6,009 nucleotides of DNA from NCBI GenBank assembly GCA_003509545.1, contig DOLC01000038.1, positions 1 to 6,009 of the forward strand, in the 5' to 3' direction. The position numbers and the translations under genes are program-made. The notes under the pieces are model-generated. The model saw nothing but the letters and a program-made list of their open reading frames with translations, was not told the DNA's origin and did no database searches. Below, piece by piece: positions 1 to 5,511 of the stretch (position 1 is its first letter; each line of letters opens with the position of its first letter). Source of the DNA: Peptococcaceae bacterium (GTDB taxonomy: Bacteria > Bacillota > DSM-521 > Neomoorellales > Neomoorellaceae).

Positions 1-333
1 CTCCCTCCTCGGCTTCGCCAAGGCTGCTCATCCGCTCGGACCAAATCGCCGGCTCAAGAGAAATGCCGGCCCGTTGTTTTCGTCCTCCTGCTGGTGCCGC
101 GCCGGCGGCATGGGTGTCTACCTGCACCTTATGTCTAAGCCGGTCCTTTTATGCCCGCCAGAAGCAGGATCCCGGACGGCCTTTGGTAAGGCCTCGGCCC
201 TTGGGCCGGGCTGCGGGGTAAGGCTGAGGGGATCTTGCCTTGAAAGTGGGGAAACCCTTTTTCCCGGGCGGTTGTGGCCGTCGGCGGCGGGGGATTATAA
301 TATTTACGACAAACCCCGACGAGGAGACTTAGA
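1..333. other. Upstream region with hairpins, no confident gene
   Basis: No recognisable gene is seen in this GC-rich stretch. It holds several inverted repeats: GCCGGC at 48-53 and 65-70; a perfect TGCCGC/GCGGCA hairpin with a 4-base loop at 95-110; GGCCTT/AAGGCC at 178-193; and CGGCC/GGCCG at 195-208. A weak terminator-like element on the + strand lies at 243-262 (GGG-GAAA-CCC followed by five T). On the - strand the first bases read GAGGAGGGAG, the same 14-base string (1-14) that forms the ribosome binding site of the DUF5320 gene at 2126-2139. This suggests that a leftward gene may start just outside the window. A leftward frame is also open from a GTG at 127 to the edge, but it has no well-placed ribosome binding site. 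Confidence 0.5.
272..301 (+). promoter_or_regulatory. Probable sigma-A promoter for cca
   Basis: A perfect TATAAT -10 box lies at 296-301. It is preceded at 18 bases by TTGTGG (272-277), which keeps the TTG of the -35 consensus. The predicted start of transcription is near 308, which leaves a very short leader before the ribosome binding site at 321-326. The box stands out as an AT-rich island in GC-rich surroundings. The -10 is seen directly; promoter activity is inferred. Confidence 0.55.
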
Positions 334-1746
334 ATGGACGTTCCGGCCTTTGTGTGTCGCGCCCTGGAGGTACTGCAGAAAGACGGCCACCAGGCCTGGC
401 TGGTGGGCGGCTCCCTGCGGGATTTCTGGCTCGGACTAAAGCCCAAGGATTGGGACATCGCCACCAGTGCTCCTACGCAACGGGTGATGGCCCTTTTCGA
501 CCGAGCCGTTCCTTCGGGCCTCGCCTTCGGAACGGTAACGGTCCTCCTGGAAGGGCGTCCCCTGGAAATCACCACCTTCCGCCGGGAAAAGAGCTACACT
601 TCCCGTCGGAAACCCGCCGAGATAGAGTTCGGGGTAAGCCTCGAGGAGGACCTGTCGAGGAGGGATTTCACCGTTAACGCCCTGGCCTACGATCCCATAA
701 AAAAACAGTGGGTCGATCCTTATAGAGTAATTCCGGGCCTTGCGGCCAAAAAGCTGGAAATTAAGGCGGTAGGCAATGCCGGGGAGCGCTTTGAAGAAGA
801 CCCTTTAAGGATGCTGCGGGCCTTTTACCTTATGTCCCGGGCCGGCGCCGCCGGCGCCGAGATTCTTTGGGACGCGGCGACCCTGAAGGCCATAACCGCG
901 GGACGCCACCGGATCCTCCGGGTATCGGGCGAGCGCATCCGGGACGAGCTCACCAAAATCCTGTTGGGCCCCAATCCCGACGAATGCCTGAACAAAATGC
1001 AGGAAGCGGGCCTCCTGGAGGTCGTCCTGCCCGAAGTAAGCCGGAATAAAGGGGTATTCCAGGGGAACCGCTACTATCGTCTGGAGGTTTTCGCCCATAT
1101 CTTGCAGACCGTAAGGATTATAAAGCCCGTACCCGCCCTACGCTGGGCCGCCCTCCTCCACGATATCGGGAAGTACGCCTGCCGGGTAGAAGAGGGGGAG
1201 GCCGTTCACTTCTACGGCCATGAAACCTTGAGCACCTTCCTGACCCGGGATGTTTTAAAACGCCTGCGTTTCAGCAACGAATTCCAGGACCGGGTCCTCC
1301 GCCTCATAACCCACCACATGTTCTCCTACCCGGCGACCGACGCGGGGGTAAGGCGCTTCTTGCGCCGGGTCGGGCCGGACCTGATGGAGGACCTGCTGGA
1401 GCTGCGGCGGGCCGACATCCTGGCCACCTCCGCCGAGGCTTCGACGGCGGAACTGGACCGGTTCCGCCGTCGCCTGGTAGAAATACAAAATCAAAAGCCG
1501 GCTTTCGGCCTGAAAGACCTGGCCGTGAACGGCTACGACATCATGGAACACTTGGGGATAGGTCCGGGCCCCCTGGTAGGCCGGGCCCTCCATTACCTGC
1601 TGGAGCGCGTCCTGGAAGACCCCTCCCTCAACAACCGCGAGGCCCTCCTGGCCGAGGTAAAAAAATGGGGCTCGGGGACGGCCCGCCCGGGAGCCGGCGC
1701 CGAAGAAAAGCAAAAGGGCCGGGTTCTACGCGACCCCACACCGTAA
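334..1746 (+). CDS. cca: CCA tRNA nucleotidyltransferase with HD domain
   Basis: This 470-residue protein is a bacterial class II tRNA nucleotidyltransferase, which builds or repairs the 3' CCA end of tRNAs from CTP and ATP in the cytoplasm. Visible landmarks in order are the nucleotidyltransferase signature GGSLRD (25-30), the metal-binding D39-W-D41, RRDFTVNALAYDP (109-121), the EDPLRMLR motif (155-162) and RVSGERIRDEL (196-206). An HD phosphohydrolase-type domain follows, with LLHDIGK (H276, D277), H296 and a His pair at 327-328. A C-terminal helical segment has NGYDIM and GPLVGRAL (399-419). The start is supported by GAGGAG at 321-326, seven bases upstream. The last ~24 residues (447-470) are a Gly/basic tail of low complexity beyond the family core. 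The gene converges on the DUF5320 gene with 8 bases between stop codons. Sequence alone cannot tell full CCA addition from A-only or CC-only addition, because some bacteria split these activities. Confidence 0.93.
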   Translation: MDVPAFVCRALEVLQKDGHQAWLVGGSLRDFWLGLKPKDWDIATSAPTQRVMALFDRAVPSGLAFGTVTVLLEGRPLEITTFRREKSYTSRRKPAEIEFGVSLEEDLSRRDFTVNALAYDPIKKQWVDPYRVIPGLAAKKLEIKAVGNAGERFEEDPLRMLRAFYLMSRAGAAGAEILWDAATLKAITAGRHRILRVSGERIRDELTKILLGPNPDECLNKMQEAGLLEVVLPEVSRNKGVFQGNRYYRLEVFAHILQTVRIIKPVPALRWAALLHDIGKYACRVEEGEAVHFYGHETLSTFLTRDVLKRLRFSNEFQDRVLRLITHHMFSYPATDAGVRRFLRRVGPDLMEDLLELRRADILATSAEASTAELDRFRRRLVEIQNQKPAFGLKDLAVNGYDIMEHLGIGPGPLVGRALHYLLERVLEDPSLNNREALLAEVKKWGSGTARPGAGAEEKQKGRVLRDPTP

Positions 1747-1766
1747 AGGCGGCGCTATTCGCCTTT
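1745..1766. terminator. Shared stem-loop at convergent gene ends
   Basis: A perfect 7-bp inverted repeat, AAAGGCG (1745-1751) and CGCCTTT (1760-1766), encloses an 8-base loop. The left arm starts inside the TAA stop of cca (1744-1746), and the loop contains the TAG stop of the DUF5320 gene (1755-1757). In either direction the right arm ends in TTT, but there is no long T-run on either side, so it would be a weak bidirectional terminator or a 3' end stabiliser. The structure is seen directly; the function is inferred from its position. Confidence 0.5.
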
Positions 1767-2120
1767 CTCTTCCTGCTGCTTCCCTTGCTGCTGAAGGGCA
1801 TCGATCTGGGCCCTTATGGCCTGAAGCTGCTGCTCCAGCAGGGTGGCCTGCTGCTTCAGTACTTCCACCTCGGGAACCTCCGGGTAAGGAGCCGCCCCGG
1901 GAAAGGGTGGGACCCACCACCCACCTCGCATCCAGCCCGGAAGACCCGTAGCATAGTACATATGCCGCCATCCCCGGCCCAGACCGCCCCAGAACCGGCG
2001 GAAACCGCCCCACCAACCCGGGTCCATAAAGCCCGGGACAGGAAAGCCGGCACAAAATTTAGCCCGCCTGCCGGTCATGGGACCCAAACCCCAAGGACCC
2101 GTCCTGTCACCCCTCGGCAT
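1755..2120 (-). CDS. DUF5320-type small Gly/Trp-rich protein with coiled coil
   Basis: This 121-residue protein opens with MPRGDRTGPWGLGPMTGRR and a nearby FCAGF motif, the hallmark of the DUF5320 family. The family occurs in anaerobic bacteria and archaea and its function is not known. The middle (31-75) is rich in Gly, Trp and Met/Phe. Residues 84-112 form a Gln/Leu-rich helix that should make a coiled coil (pattern LKQQ..LLEQQL..I..QI..L), and the tail is charged (KQQEEKGE). There is no signal peptide or clear membrane span. The start is set by GAGGAGGGAG at 2126-2135, five bases upstream. The gene follows thiC by 80 bases on the same strand and may be read from the thiC transcript. In my recollection of the family, its genes often sit near nitrogenase-cofactor-like (NifX/NifB type) proteins; none is seen here. 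Confidence 0.8.
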   Translation of the reverse strand: MPRGDRTGPWGLGPMTGRRAKFCAGFPVPGFMDPGWWGGFRRFWGGLGRGWRHMYYATGLPGWMRGGWWVPPFPGAAPYPEVPEVEVLKQQATLLEQQLQAIRAQIDALQQQGKQQEEKGE

Positions 2121-2143
2121 GGATACTCCCTCCTCGGCTGCTT

Positions 2144-2208
2144 AGTGTTAGCCTTGCGGGGAGGGAAGTTGCCCGCCCCCGGCCGCCCGCGTGGCCTTCC
2201 CTAACACT
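2144..2208 (-). repeat. Inverted repeat between thiC and DUF5320 gene
   Basis: AGTGTTAG (2144-2151) and CTAACACT (2201-2208) are perfect inverted copies. A nested pair, GGGAAG (2163-2168) and CTTCCC (2196-2201), lies inside, with a very GC-rich loop between. The right arm overlaps the thiC stop codon (2201-2203). In the - strand transcript this would form a long stem between thiC and the downstream ribosome binding site. There is no T-run after it, so it is more likely a processing, stability or partial-termination element than a strong terminator. Confidence 0.45.
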
Positions 2209-3499
2209 TCTCCATGGTCTTGCCCAGGTACTCGCCCACTATGCGCATGGCGCAGAAGTCGCCGCACATGGAACAAGCCTCGGCCGTAGCCACATTGCGC
2301 CTGGACCGGTAATGCCTGGCCTTGACAGGGTCTAAAGCCAGCTCAATCTGCTTCTCCCAGTCCAGGGCCTTGCGGGCTTGGGCCATGGCCCTGTCCCATT
2401 CCCACGCCCCGGGGATCCCCTTGACCAGGTCGGCGGCATGGCCCGCTATCCGGGCGGCTATAACGCCTTCCTTCACATCATCCACCGTGGGGAGCCCCAG
2501 GTGCTCGGAAGGGGTAACATAGCAGATGAAGTCCGCCCCGGCCGCCGCGGCTATAGCTCCCCCTATGGCCGCGGTGATGTGGTCGTAGCCCGGCGCCACA
2601 TCGGTCACAATGGGCCCCAGAACGTAGAAGGGAGCTCCCCGGCAGAGGCGCTTCTCGAGGAGGATGTTGGCCTCTACCTGGTTTAGGGGGATATGGCCGG
2701 GCCCCTCCACCATGGCCTGCACCCCAGCGTCCCGGGCCCGATCTACCAATTCTCCCAGGATCAGGAGTTCCTGGACTTGGGCCCGGTCCGTAGCATCGGC
2801 CAGGCAGCCGGGCCGTAGGCCGTCACCCAGGCTCAGGGTCACGTCATACCGCCGGGCAATATCCAGGAGCCGGTCGAATTGGGCGTAAAGGGGGTTTTCC
2901 TCCCCGTGGTGGAGCATCCAGCCCACCAGAAAGGAACCGCCCCGGCTCACGATGTCGGCCACCCGGCCCTCCCGGCGGAGGCGCTCTATCACCTCCAGGG
3001 TCACACCGCAGTGGACGGTGATAAAATCTACGCCGTCCGCCGCCTGGGCTTCGATGACTTCGAAGAGTTCGTCGGCCGTAAAGCCCACCATACTCCCGTG
3101 GCGCTTCTGGGCCTCCACCGTTACCTGGTAAATGGGCACGGTACCCACCGCGGCAGAGGAGCGGGCCAGCACCTGGCGCCGGCAGGCATTGATGTCTCCG
3201 CCGGTGCTCAAATCCATCACGGCATCGGCCCCGGCCTCCAGGGCGGCCTCCAGCTTCTTAAGTTCCTCCTCAATATCCGGGTAAGCAGTGGAAGTGCCGA
3301 TATTAGCATTCACTTTAGTTCTCAAACCCTGGCCAATACCACAAGGATCCAGATTGGTGTGGTTTGGGTTAGCTGGAATCACGACTGTACCTTGAGCTAC
3401 GCGCTGACGCAGAATTTCTGGATCCAATCCTTCTTTCTCTGCCACTCGCTTCATTTCGGGCGTTATTTTCCCTCGGCGGGCAGCTTCCAACTGGGTCAT
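2201..3499 (-). CDS. thiC: Phosphomethylpyrimidine synthase ThiC
   Basis: ThiC is a radical SAM enzyme of the cytoplasm that rearranges 5-aminoimidazole ribotide into hydroxymethylpyrimidine phosphate, the pyrimidine half of thiamin. The 432-residue length matches the short form seen in clostridia and archaea. Landmarks are NANIGTS (64-70), MDLSTGGD (95-102), SRGGS (185-189), EGPGHIPL (265-272) and SEHLGLP (331-337); H269 and H333 match the metal-binding His pair known for the family. The cluster-binding cysteines are C409, C412 and C416, spaced CX2CX3C rather than the CX2CX4C of E. coli ThiC. The frame stays open upstream to 3856, but that stretch is the riboswitch leader. ATG at 3499 is chosen because family homology begins at MTQLEAARRG and GAGGAG lies at 3511-3516. 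The protein ends in an extra Cys (C432). Confidence 0.96.
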   Translation of the reverse strand: MTQLEAARRGKITPEMKRVAEKEGLDPEILRQRVAQGTVVIPANPNHTNLDPCGIGQGLRTKVNANIGTSTAYPDIEEELKKLEAALEAGADAVMDLSTGGDINACRRQVLARSSAAVGTVPIYQVTVEAQKRHGSMVGFTADELFEVIEAQAADGVDFITVHCGVTLEVIERLRREGRVADIVSRGGSFLVGWMLHHGEENPLYAQFDRLLDIARRYDVTLSLGDGLRPGCLADATDRAQVQELLILGELVDRARDAGVQAMVEGPGHIPLNQVEANILLEKRLCRGAPFYVLGPIVTDVAPGYDHITAAIGGAIAAAAGADFICYVTPSEHLGLPTVDDVKEGVIAARIAGHAADLVKGIPGAWEWDRAMAQARKALDWEKQIELALDPVKARHYRSRRNVATAEACSMCGDFCAMRIVGEYLGKTMEKC

Positions 3500-3517
3500 T
3501 TGGTATACCACTCCTCT
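3500..3517 (-). promoter_or_regulatory. thiC ribosome binding site with palindromic spacer
   Basis: AGAGGAG (3511-3517 on the - strand) is separated from the thiC ATG by 11 bases, longer than the usual 5-9. The spacer contains a perfect 10-base palindrome, TGGTATACCA (3501-3510). A copy of GTATACCAA also lies just upstream of the riboswitch (3695-3703). The site fixes the start at 3499, because the only nearby in-frame alternative, a GTG, directly abuts the purine tract. Confidence 0.6.
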
Positions 3518-3555
3518 TCTTATTTCACTTTGTGGTAAAATTATTAGCCACCTAC

Positions 3556-3590
3556 AAAAAAAGTCACCTCCGGGAAATAGGTGACTTTTT
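3556..3590 (-). terminator. TPP-controlled intrinsic terminator (attenuator)
   Basis: In the - strand transcript a perfect 12-bp stem, AAAAAGUCACCU with AGGUGACUUUUU (3579-3590 and 3558-3569), closes a 9-base loop and ends in a run of seven U (3562-3556). It lies between the TPP aptamer and the thiC ribosome binding site, the usual place for the expression platform of a transcriptional-off riboswitch. The 5' arm and loop (3572-3581) can instead pair over 10 bases with 3604-3613 at the 3' edge of the aptamer, giving the competing antiterminator. Confidence 0.92.
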
Positions 3591-3599
3591 CTAGCTAGA

Positions 3600-3697
3600 C
3601 CTTCCCACTTCCCTCCGCTGGTATTACCCAGAATCAGGTTCCAAGGGTTAGTGCGCCAAGCACTTCTCAGCCCTTGCGGGCACCCCCGGGGCTCTTG
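3600..3697 (-). ncRNA. TPP riboswitch (THI element) upstream of thiC
   Basis: Read on the - strand this shows the conserved blocks of the TPP aptamer in order: GGGGGTGCCC; a short GCAA-capped hairpin; CTGAGA (3665-3670); a variable hairpin AGTGC/GCACT; ACCC; CCTGAT (3633-3638); CTGGGTAATACCAGCG (3616-3631); and GGAGGGAAG at the 3' side. Thiamin pyrophosphate binding is expected to stabilise the closing helix and release the downstream terminator, shutting off thiC and probably the DUF5320 gene behind it. The ends are approximate because the outer closing helix P1 is not sharply defined by eye. Confidence 0.96.
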
Positions 3698-3716
3698 GTA
3701 TACAATTTTATGATAA

Positions 3717-3722
3717 ATTATA
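3717..3722 (-). promoter_or_regulatory. Likely -10 box for the thiC transcript
   Basis: A perfect TATAAT on the - strand lies about 20 bases upstream of the TPP aptamer, so transcription would start near 3710 and leave only a few bases before the switch. No good -35 hexamer is found at 16-18 bases; TTGGCA occurs at 3746-3751, but the 23-base gap is too long. The -10 is seen; its use is inferred from position. Confidence 0.5.
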
Positions 3723-3889
3723 TTCGCCATATGAAAAGATTTTCCTGCCAATTTCCCTGTTAAAAAAGGGCACCGGAAAAAATAATAAATAACGGGTGAC
3801 AGTCGGGAAACAGCCGTTACCAGTGCCAGGATAACAAAGGTATCACCAAAAACCATAGGTGACGTCCTTTTTCAAGAAAGGAGATCAGC
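3723..3889. other. Divergent intergenic region with two hairpins
   Basis: This AT-rich region separates the thiC and BON promoters. TAACGG (3790-3795) and CCGTTA (3814-3819) form an inverted repeat, and TCACC (3843-3847) with GGTGA (3858-3862) forms a second hairpin. The 9-mer ATAGGTGAC at 3855-3863 is also found at 3577-3585 in the thiC terminator. A weak + strand promoter candidate, TTACCA (3817-3822) with TATCAC (3841-3846) at 18 bases, could serve the BON gene. A clear AAAGGAG ribosome binding site lies at 3877-3883. The hairpins could be operators, but no known binding site is recognised. Confidence 0.4.
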
Positions 3890-4384
3890 ATGGCCTCAGA
3901 AAAGGATGAAATCTTAAGGAAAAAAGTACAGGAGATATTGGAGAGCGATAAAGATTTGCGGAGTTACGCTTTAAAAGCGGACGTGGTAAAAGGGGAAGCC
4001 CAGTTCCAAGGAATAGTAGATACCTTGATAGAGAAAAATAGGGCAGAAGAACTGGTGCGCAGGGTTCCCGGGATTAAAAGCGTAGCTAATGCTATATCTA
4101 TTAGCACCGACGGCTTTATCACGGATAAGGACGTGGAATTCGAAGTAGCCGAAGAACTGGCAGCCAATCCCGGAGTAAACCTTCGCCACATTGGCGCCGA
4201 AAGCCACGAGGGTATCGTGATCCTTAAAGGCAATGTCACGGACCCCGGTGAGATTGAAGCCGCCCGGAGCGCAGCCGCCAAAGCCCGGGGAGTGAAAAAG
4301 ATAATCAGCCAGGTGAAATTAAAGAAACCAGAAGAGTCTTTAACTGAAATTTTTCATACCCAAGTCAGGAATGACAGCGATTAA
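3890..4384 (+). CDS. Soluble protein with two BON domains
   Basis: This 164-residue protein is almost entirely two BON domains, at about 8-73 and 78-145. Each shows the family pattern of an N-terminal helix, a strand with a conserved Gly (FQGIVD, then LKGNVTDPGE), a second helix (RAEELVRRVPGI, then EAARSAAAKARGV) and a final strand ending in V..I or I..QV. BON domains bind phospholipids or other ligands and are best known from periplasmic proteins such as OsmY. This one has no signal peptide or membrane segment, so a cytoplasmic role is inferred, as for potassium-binding Kbp/YgaU-like BON proteins, but it lacks a LysM domain. The start has AAAGGAG six bases upstream. The 3' end overlaps the convergent flavoprotein gene by 20 bases, with no terminator visible between them. 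The ligand is unknown. Confidence 0.85.
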   Translation: MASEKDEILRKKVQEILESDKDLRSYALKADVVKGEAQFQGIVDTLIEKNRAEELVRRVPGIKSVANAISISTDGFITDKDVEFEVAEELAANPGVNLRHIGAESHEGIVILKGNVTDPGEIEAARSAAAKARGVKKIISQVKLKKPEESLTEIFHTQVRNDSD

Positions 4385-4940
4385 AGACCAGCTCTCTCCC
4401 CAAGTTCTGAGCAGCAATCAGGGCTTCCGGGTGCTCGCGAACTGCACCCCAGGCTTCCACTCCGCGCACCAGTAATTCCCGACAATAACTCATGCCCAGG
4501 GCTTTAAAAAAGTATTTGCTGGTAAGTATAGCTCCTTCAAACAGCTTGGACCCCCTGGTAGCTCCTACGGCAATAAGGGCTCCCCGCTTTTTAGCGTTAT
4601 CTTCTTTGACGGGATCCTTCCAGGAACGGTTCCAGAAAACCTGGCAGCGATCTATCATGGCCTTCACCTGAGCCGTCAGACCGTAAAAATAAACGGGCGA
4701 GGCCAGGATCAGGGCATCAACCTCTTCCAGCCAGGGGTAGATAATATCCATATCATCTCGCTGGATGCATTTCCCCGAGCGACAACTTTCACAGCCACGG
4801 CAGGGATTTATCTTAAGTTCAGCTAGCACTATTTTATGGCACTGTCCTCCGTATTCCCTAGCTTCCGCCAAAGCTACATCCAGTAATAGCTCGCTGTTTC
4901 CAAAGCGCCGCGGGCTACCAGCTATGCCTAAGATTTTCAT
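4365..4940 (-). CDS. Iron-sulfur flavoprotein-like NAD(P)H/FMN oxidoreductase
   Basis: This 191-residue protein has a flavodoxin-like fold. The FMN phosphate loop GSPRRFGNSE is at 8-17, SPVYFYGLTAQVKAMIDR at 81-98 is the second flavin-binding loop, and AVGATRG (124-130) follows. Between them a compact cluster C47-X2-C50-X2-C53-X4-C58, followed by a conserved DDM, resembles the [4Fe-4S]-binding motif of Isf from methanogens. Isf-type proteins pass electrons from ferredoxin or NAD(P)H and can reduce oxygen or peroxide; which applies here cannot be told from sequence. The ATG is chosen because homology starts at once (MKILGIAGSP), yet the nearest Shine-Dalgarno is 16 bases away. It lies downstream of the ferritin-like gene but behind a terminator. 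It overlaps the end of the BON gene tail to tail. Confidence 0.88.
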   Translation of the reverse strand: MKILGIAGSPRRFGNSELLLDVALAEAREYGGQCHKIVLAELKINPCRGCESCRSGKCIQRDDMDIIYPWLEEVDALILASPVYFYGLTAQVKAMIDRCQVFWNRSWKDPVKEDNAKKRGALIAVGATRGSKLFEGAILTSKYFFKALGMSYCRELLVRGVEAWGAVREHPEALIAAQNLGRELVFNRCHS

Positions 4941-4956
4941 GGCTTTAGTTTTCGCG

Positions 4957-4978
4957 CTCCTTTCAGCGACCCCTCCTG
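4957..4978 (-). promoter_or_regulatory. Distant ribosome binding sites before the flavoprotein gene
   Basis: On the - strand AAAGGAG (4957-4963) lies 16 bases before the ATG at 4940, well outside normal spacing, and a stronger AGGAGGGG lies further up (4970-4977). No ATG, GTG or TTG in frame fits either site. A CTG at the proper distance after the stronger site would open a 9-codon leader whose TGA overlaps the ATG as ATGA. This is only a possibility. Confidence 0.3.
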
Positions 4979-4987
4979 ATTACAGTG

Positions 4988-5011
4988 AAAAGCCGGGCAC
5001 CAAACCCGGCT
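4988..5011 (-). terminator. Intrinsic terminator after the ferritin-like gene
   Basis: On the - strand AGCCGGG/CCCGGCT (5005-5011 with 4991-4997) forms a perfect 7-bp GC-rich stem with a 7-base loop, followed by a short T-run (TTTT). It starts 10 bases after the TAG stop of the ferritin-like gene (5022). It should end most transcripts of the rubredoxin-like/ferritin-like pair and so separate them from the flavoprotein gene. The T-run is short, so some read-through is plausible. Confidence 0.75.
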
Positions 5012-5021
5012 AAAATATAGT

Positions 5022-5486
5022 CTAAGCGTTCAAAAGGCTATGTAATTCACATAAGTGGCGCCTTTCCTGCCGCAGCAATTCGTCAATAAATCGTACTTCC
5101 GTCTGGGATACCAGATTTCTTAAACCGGCAAAAAACAAAAGGGAATCTTTTTCAAACCTGATAGCCAGATCTAAAGCTTCTTTATCGGAAAGTATCTCCT
5201 CCGCTAAAGCCTCGGGATCTAGATCACGTGAAAAGACATGGCTGTTCACCAGAGCTTCCATATAAGCATCGTATTCTCCCGGATAAGACTCCGGCGGATC
5301 ATAACTGCCCACACCCTCGGCTAGGCGAGCAAAATCCAAGACGTGCTGTTCCTCTTCTTGTGCCAGCCTCTGGAATAGCTGTCTTGCTCTATCATCCTTG
5401 GCCGCTGCTGCCATGGCCCGGTAAAAGGTACGGCCCTTTTTTTCAATGGCTATAGCGAAATTAAATACTTCACTGGCTCGAAACAT
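5022..5486 (-). CDS. Ferritin-like di-iron protein (rubrerythrin domain only)
   Basis: This 154-residue four-helix protein carries the full ligand set of the rubrerythrin ferritin-like domain: E15 in IEKKGRTFY; E45 and H48 in EEEQH; E112 in FEKDS; and E141 and H144 in QERRH. Rubrerythrins reduce hydrogen peroxide at a di-iron site, fed with electrons by a rubredoxin domain, in the cytoplasm of anaerobes. Here that C-terminal domain is absent; a rubredoxin-like protein is encoded separately 25 bases upstream, so the two likely form a split rubrerythrin. The start at 5486 is preceded by GAGGTGGG (5491-5498). The loop between the helix pairs (about 60-105) is long, as in rubrerythrin. The extra Glu that distinguishes peroxidase-active rubrerythrins could not be assigned with confidence. 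A storage or sensory ferritin-like role is possible. Confidence 0.85.
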   Translation of the reverse strand: MFRASEVFNFAIAIEKKGRTFYRAMAAAAKDDRARQLFQRLAQEEEQHVLDFARLAEGVGSYDPPESYPGEYDAYMEALVNSHVFSRDLDPEALAEEILSDKEALDLAIRFEKDSLLFFAGLRNLVSQTEVRFIDELLRQERRHLCELHSLLNA

Positions 5487-5511
5487 TTAACCCACCTCTT
5501 ATCGAAAGCCT

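Noticed and set aside
74..439. 121-codon + strand frame overlapping cca
   Set aside because: It runs through several hairpins and the promoter, overlaps cca by about 100 bases in another frame and resembles no family.
135..575. 146-codon - strand frame over the cca start
   Set aside because: It overlaps the well-supported N-terminus and promoter of cca and has no motif.
1665..2204. 179-codon + strand frame over the end of cca and the DUF5320 gene
   Set aside because: The predicted product is low-complexity Pro/Arg-rich sequence; the DUF5320 gene on the other strand has a family signature and a strong ribosome binding site.
2879..3538. 219-codon + strand frame opposite thiC
   Set aside because: It lies wholly antisense to thiC and its leader, its product has no recognisable motif, and thiC codon structure explains the lack of stops in GC-rich DNA.
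3563..3575. GGAGGTGA, a near-perfect Shine-Dalgarno in the thiC leader, as the start of a leader peptide
   Set aside because: It lies in the terminator arm and loop; the only start-like codon after it (TTG) is followed at once by a stop, so it is best explained as stem sequence.
3500..3856. N-terminal extension of ThiC to an ATG at 3856
   Set aside because: The frame is open but passes through the terminator and TPP aptamer, and ThiC family homology begins at the ATG at 3499.
4365..4384. Overlap of BON and flavoprotein genes as a sign of a frameshift
   Set aside because: Both proteins end with full-length domains, and a 20-base tail-to-tail overlap of convergent genes is common.
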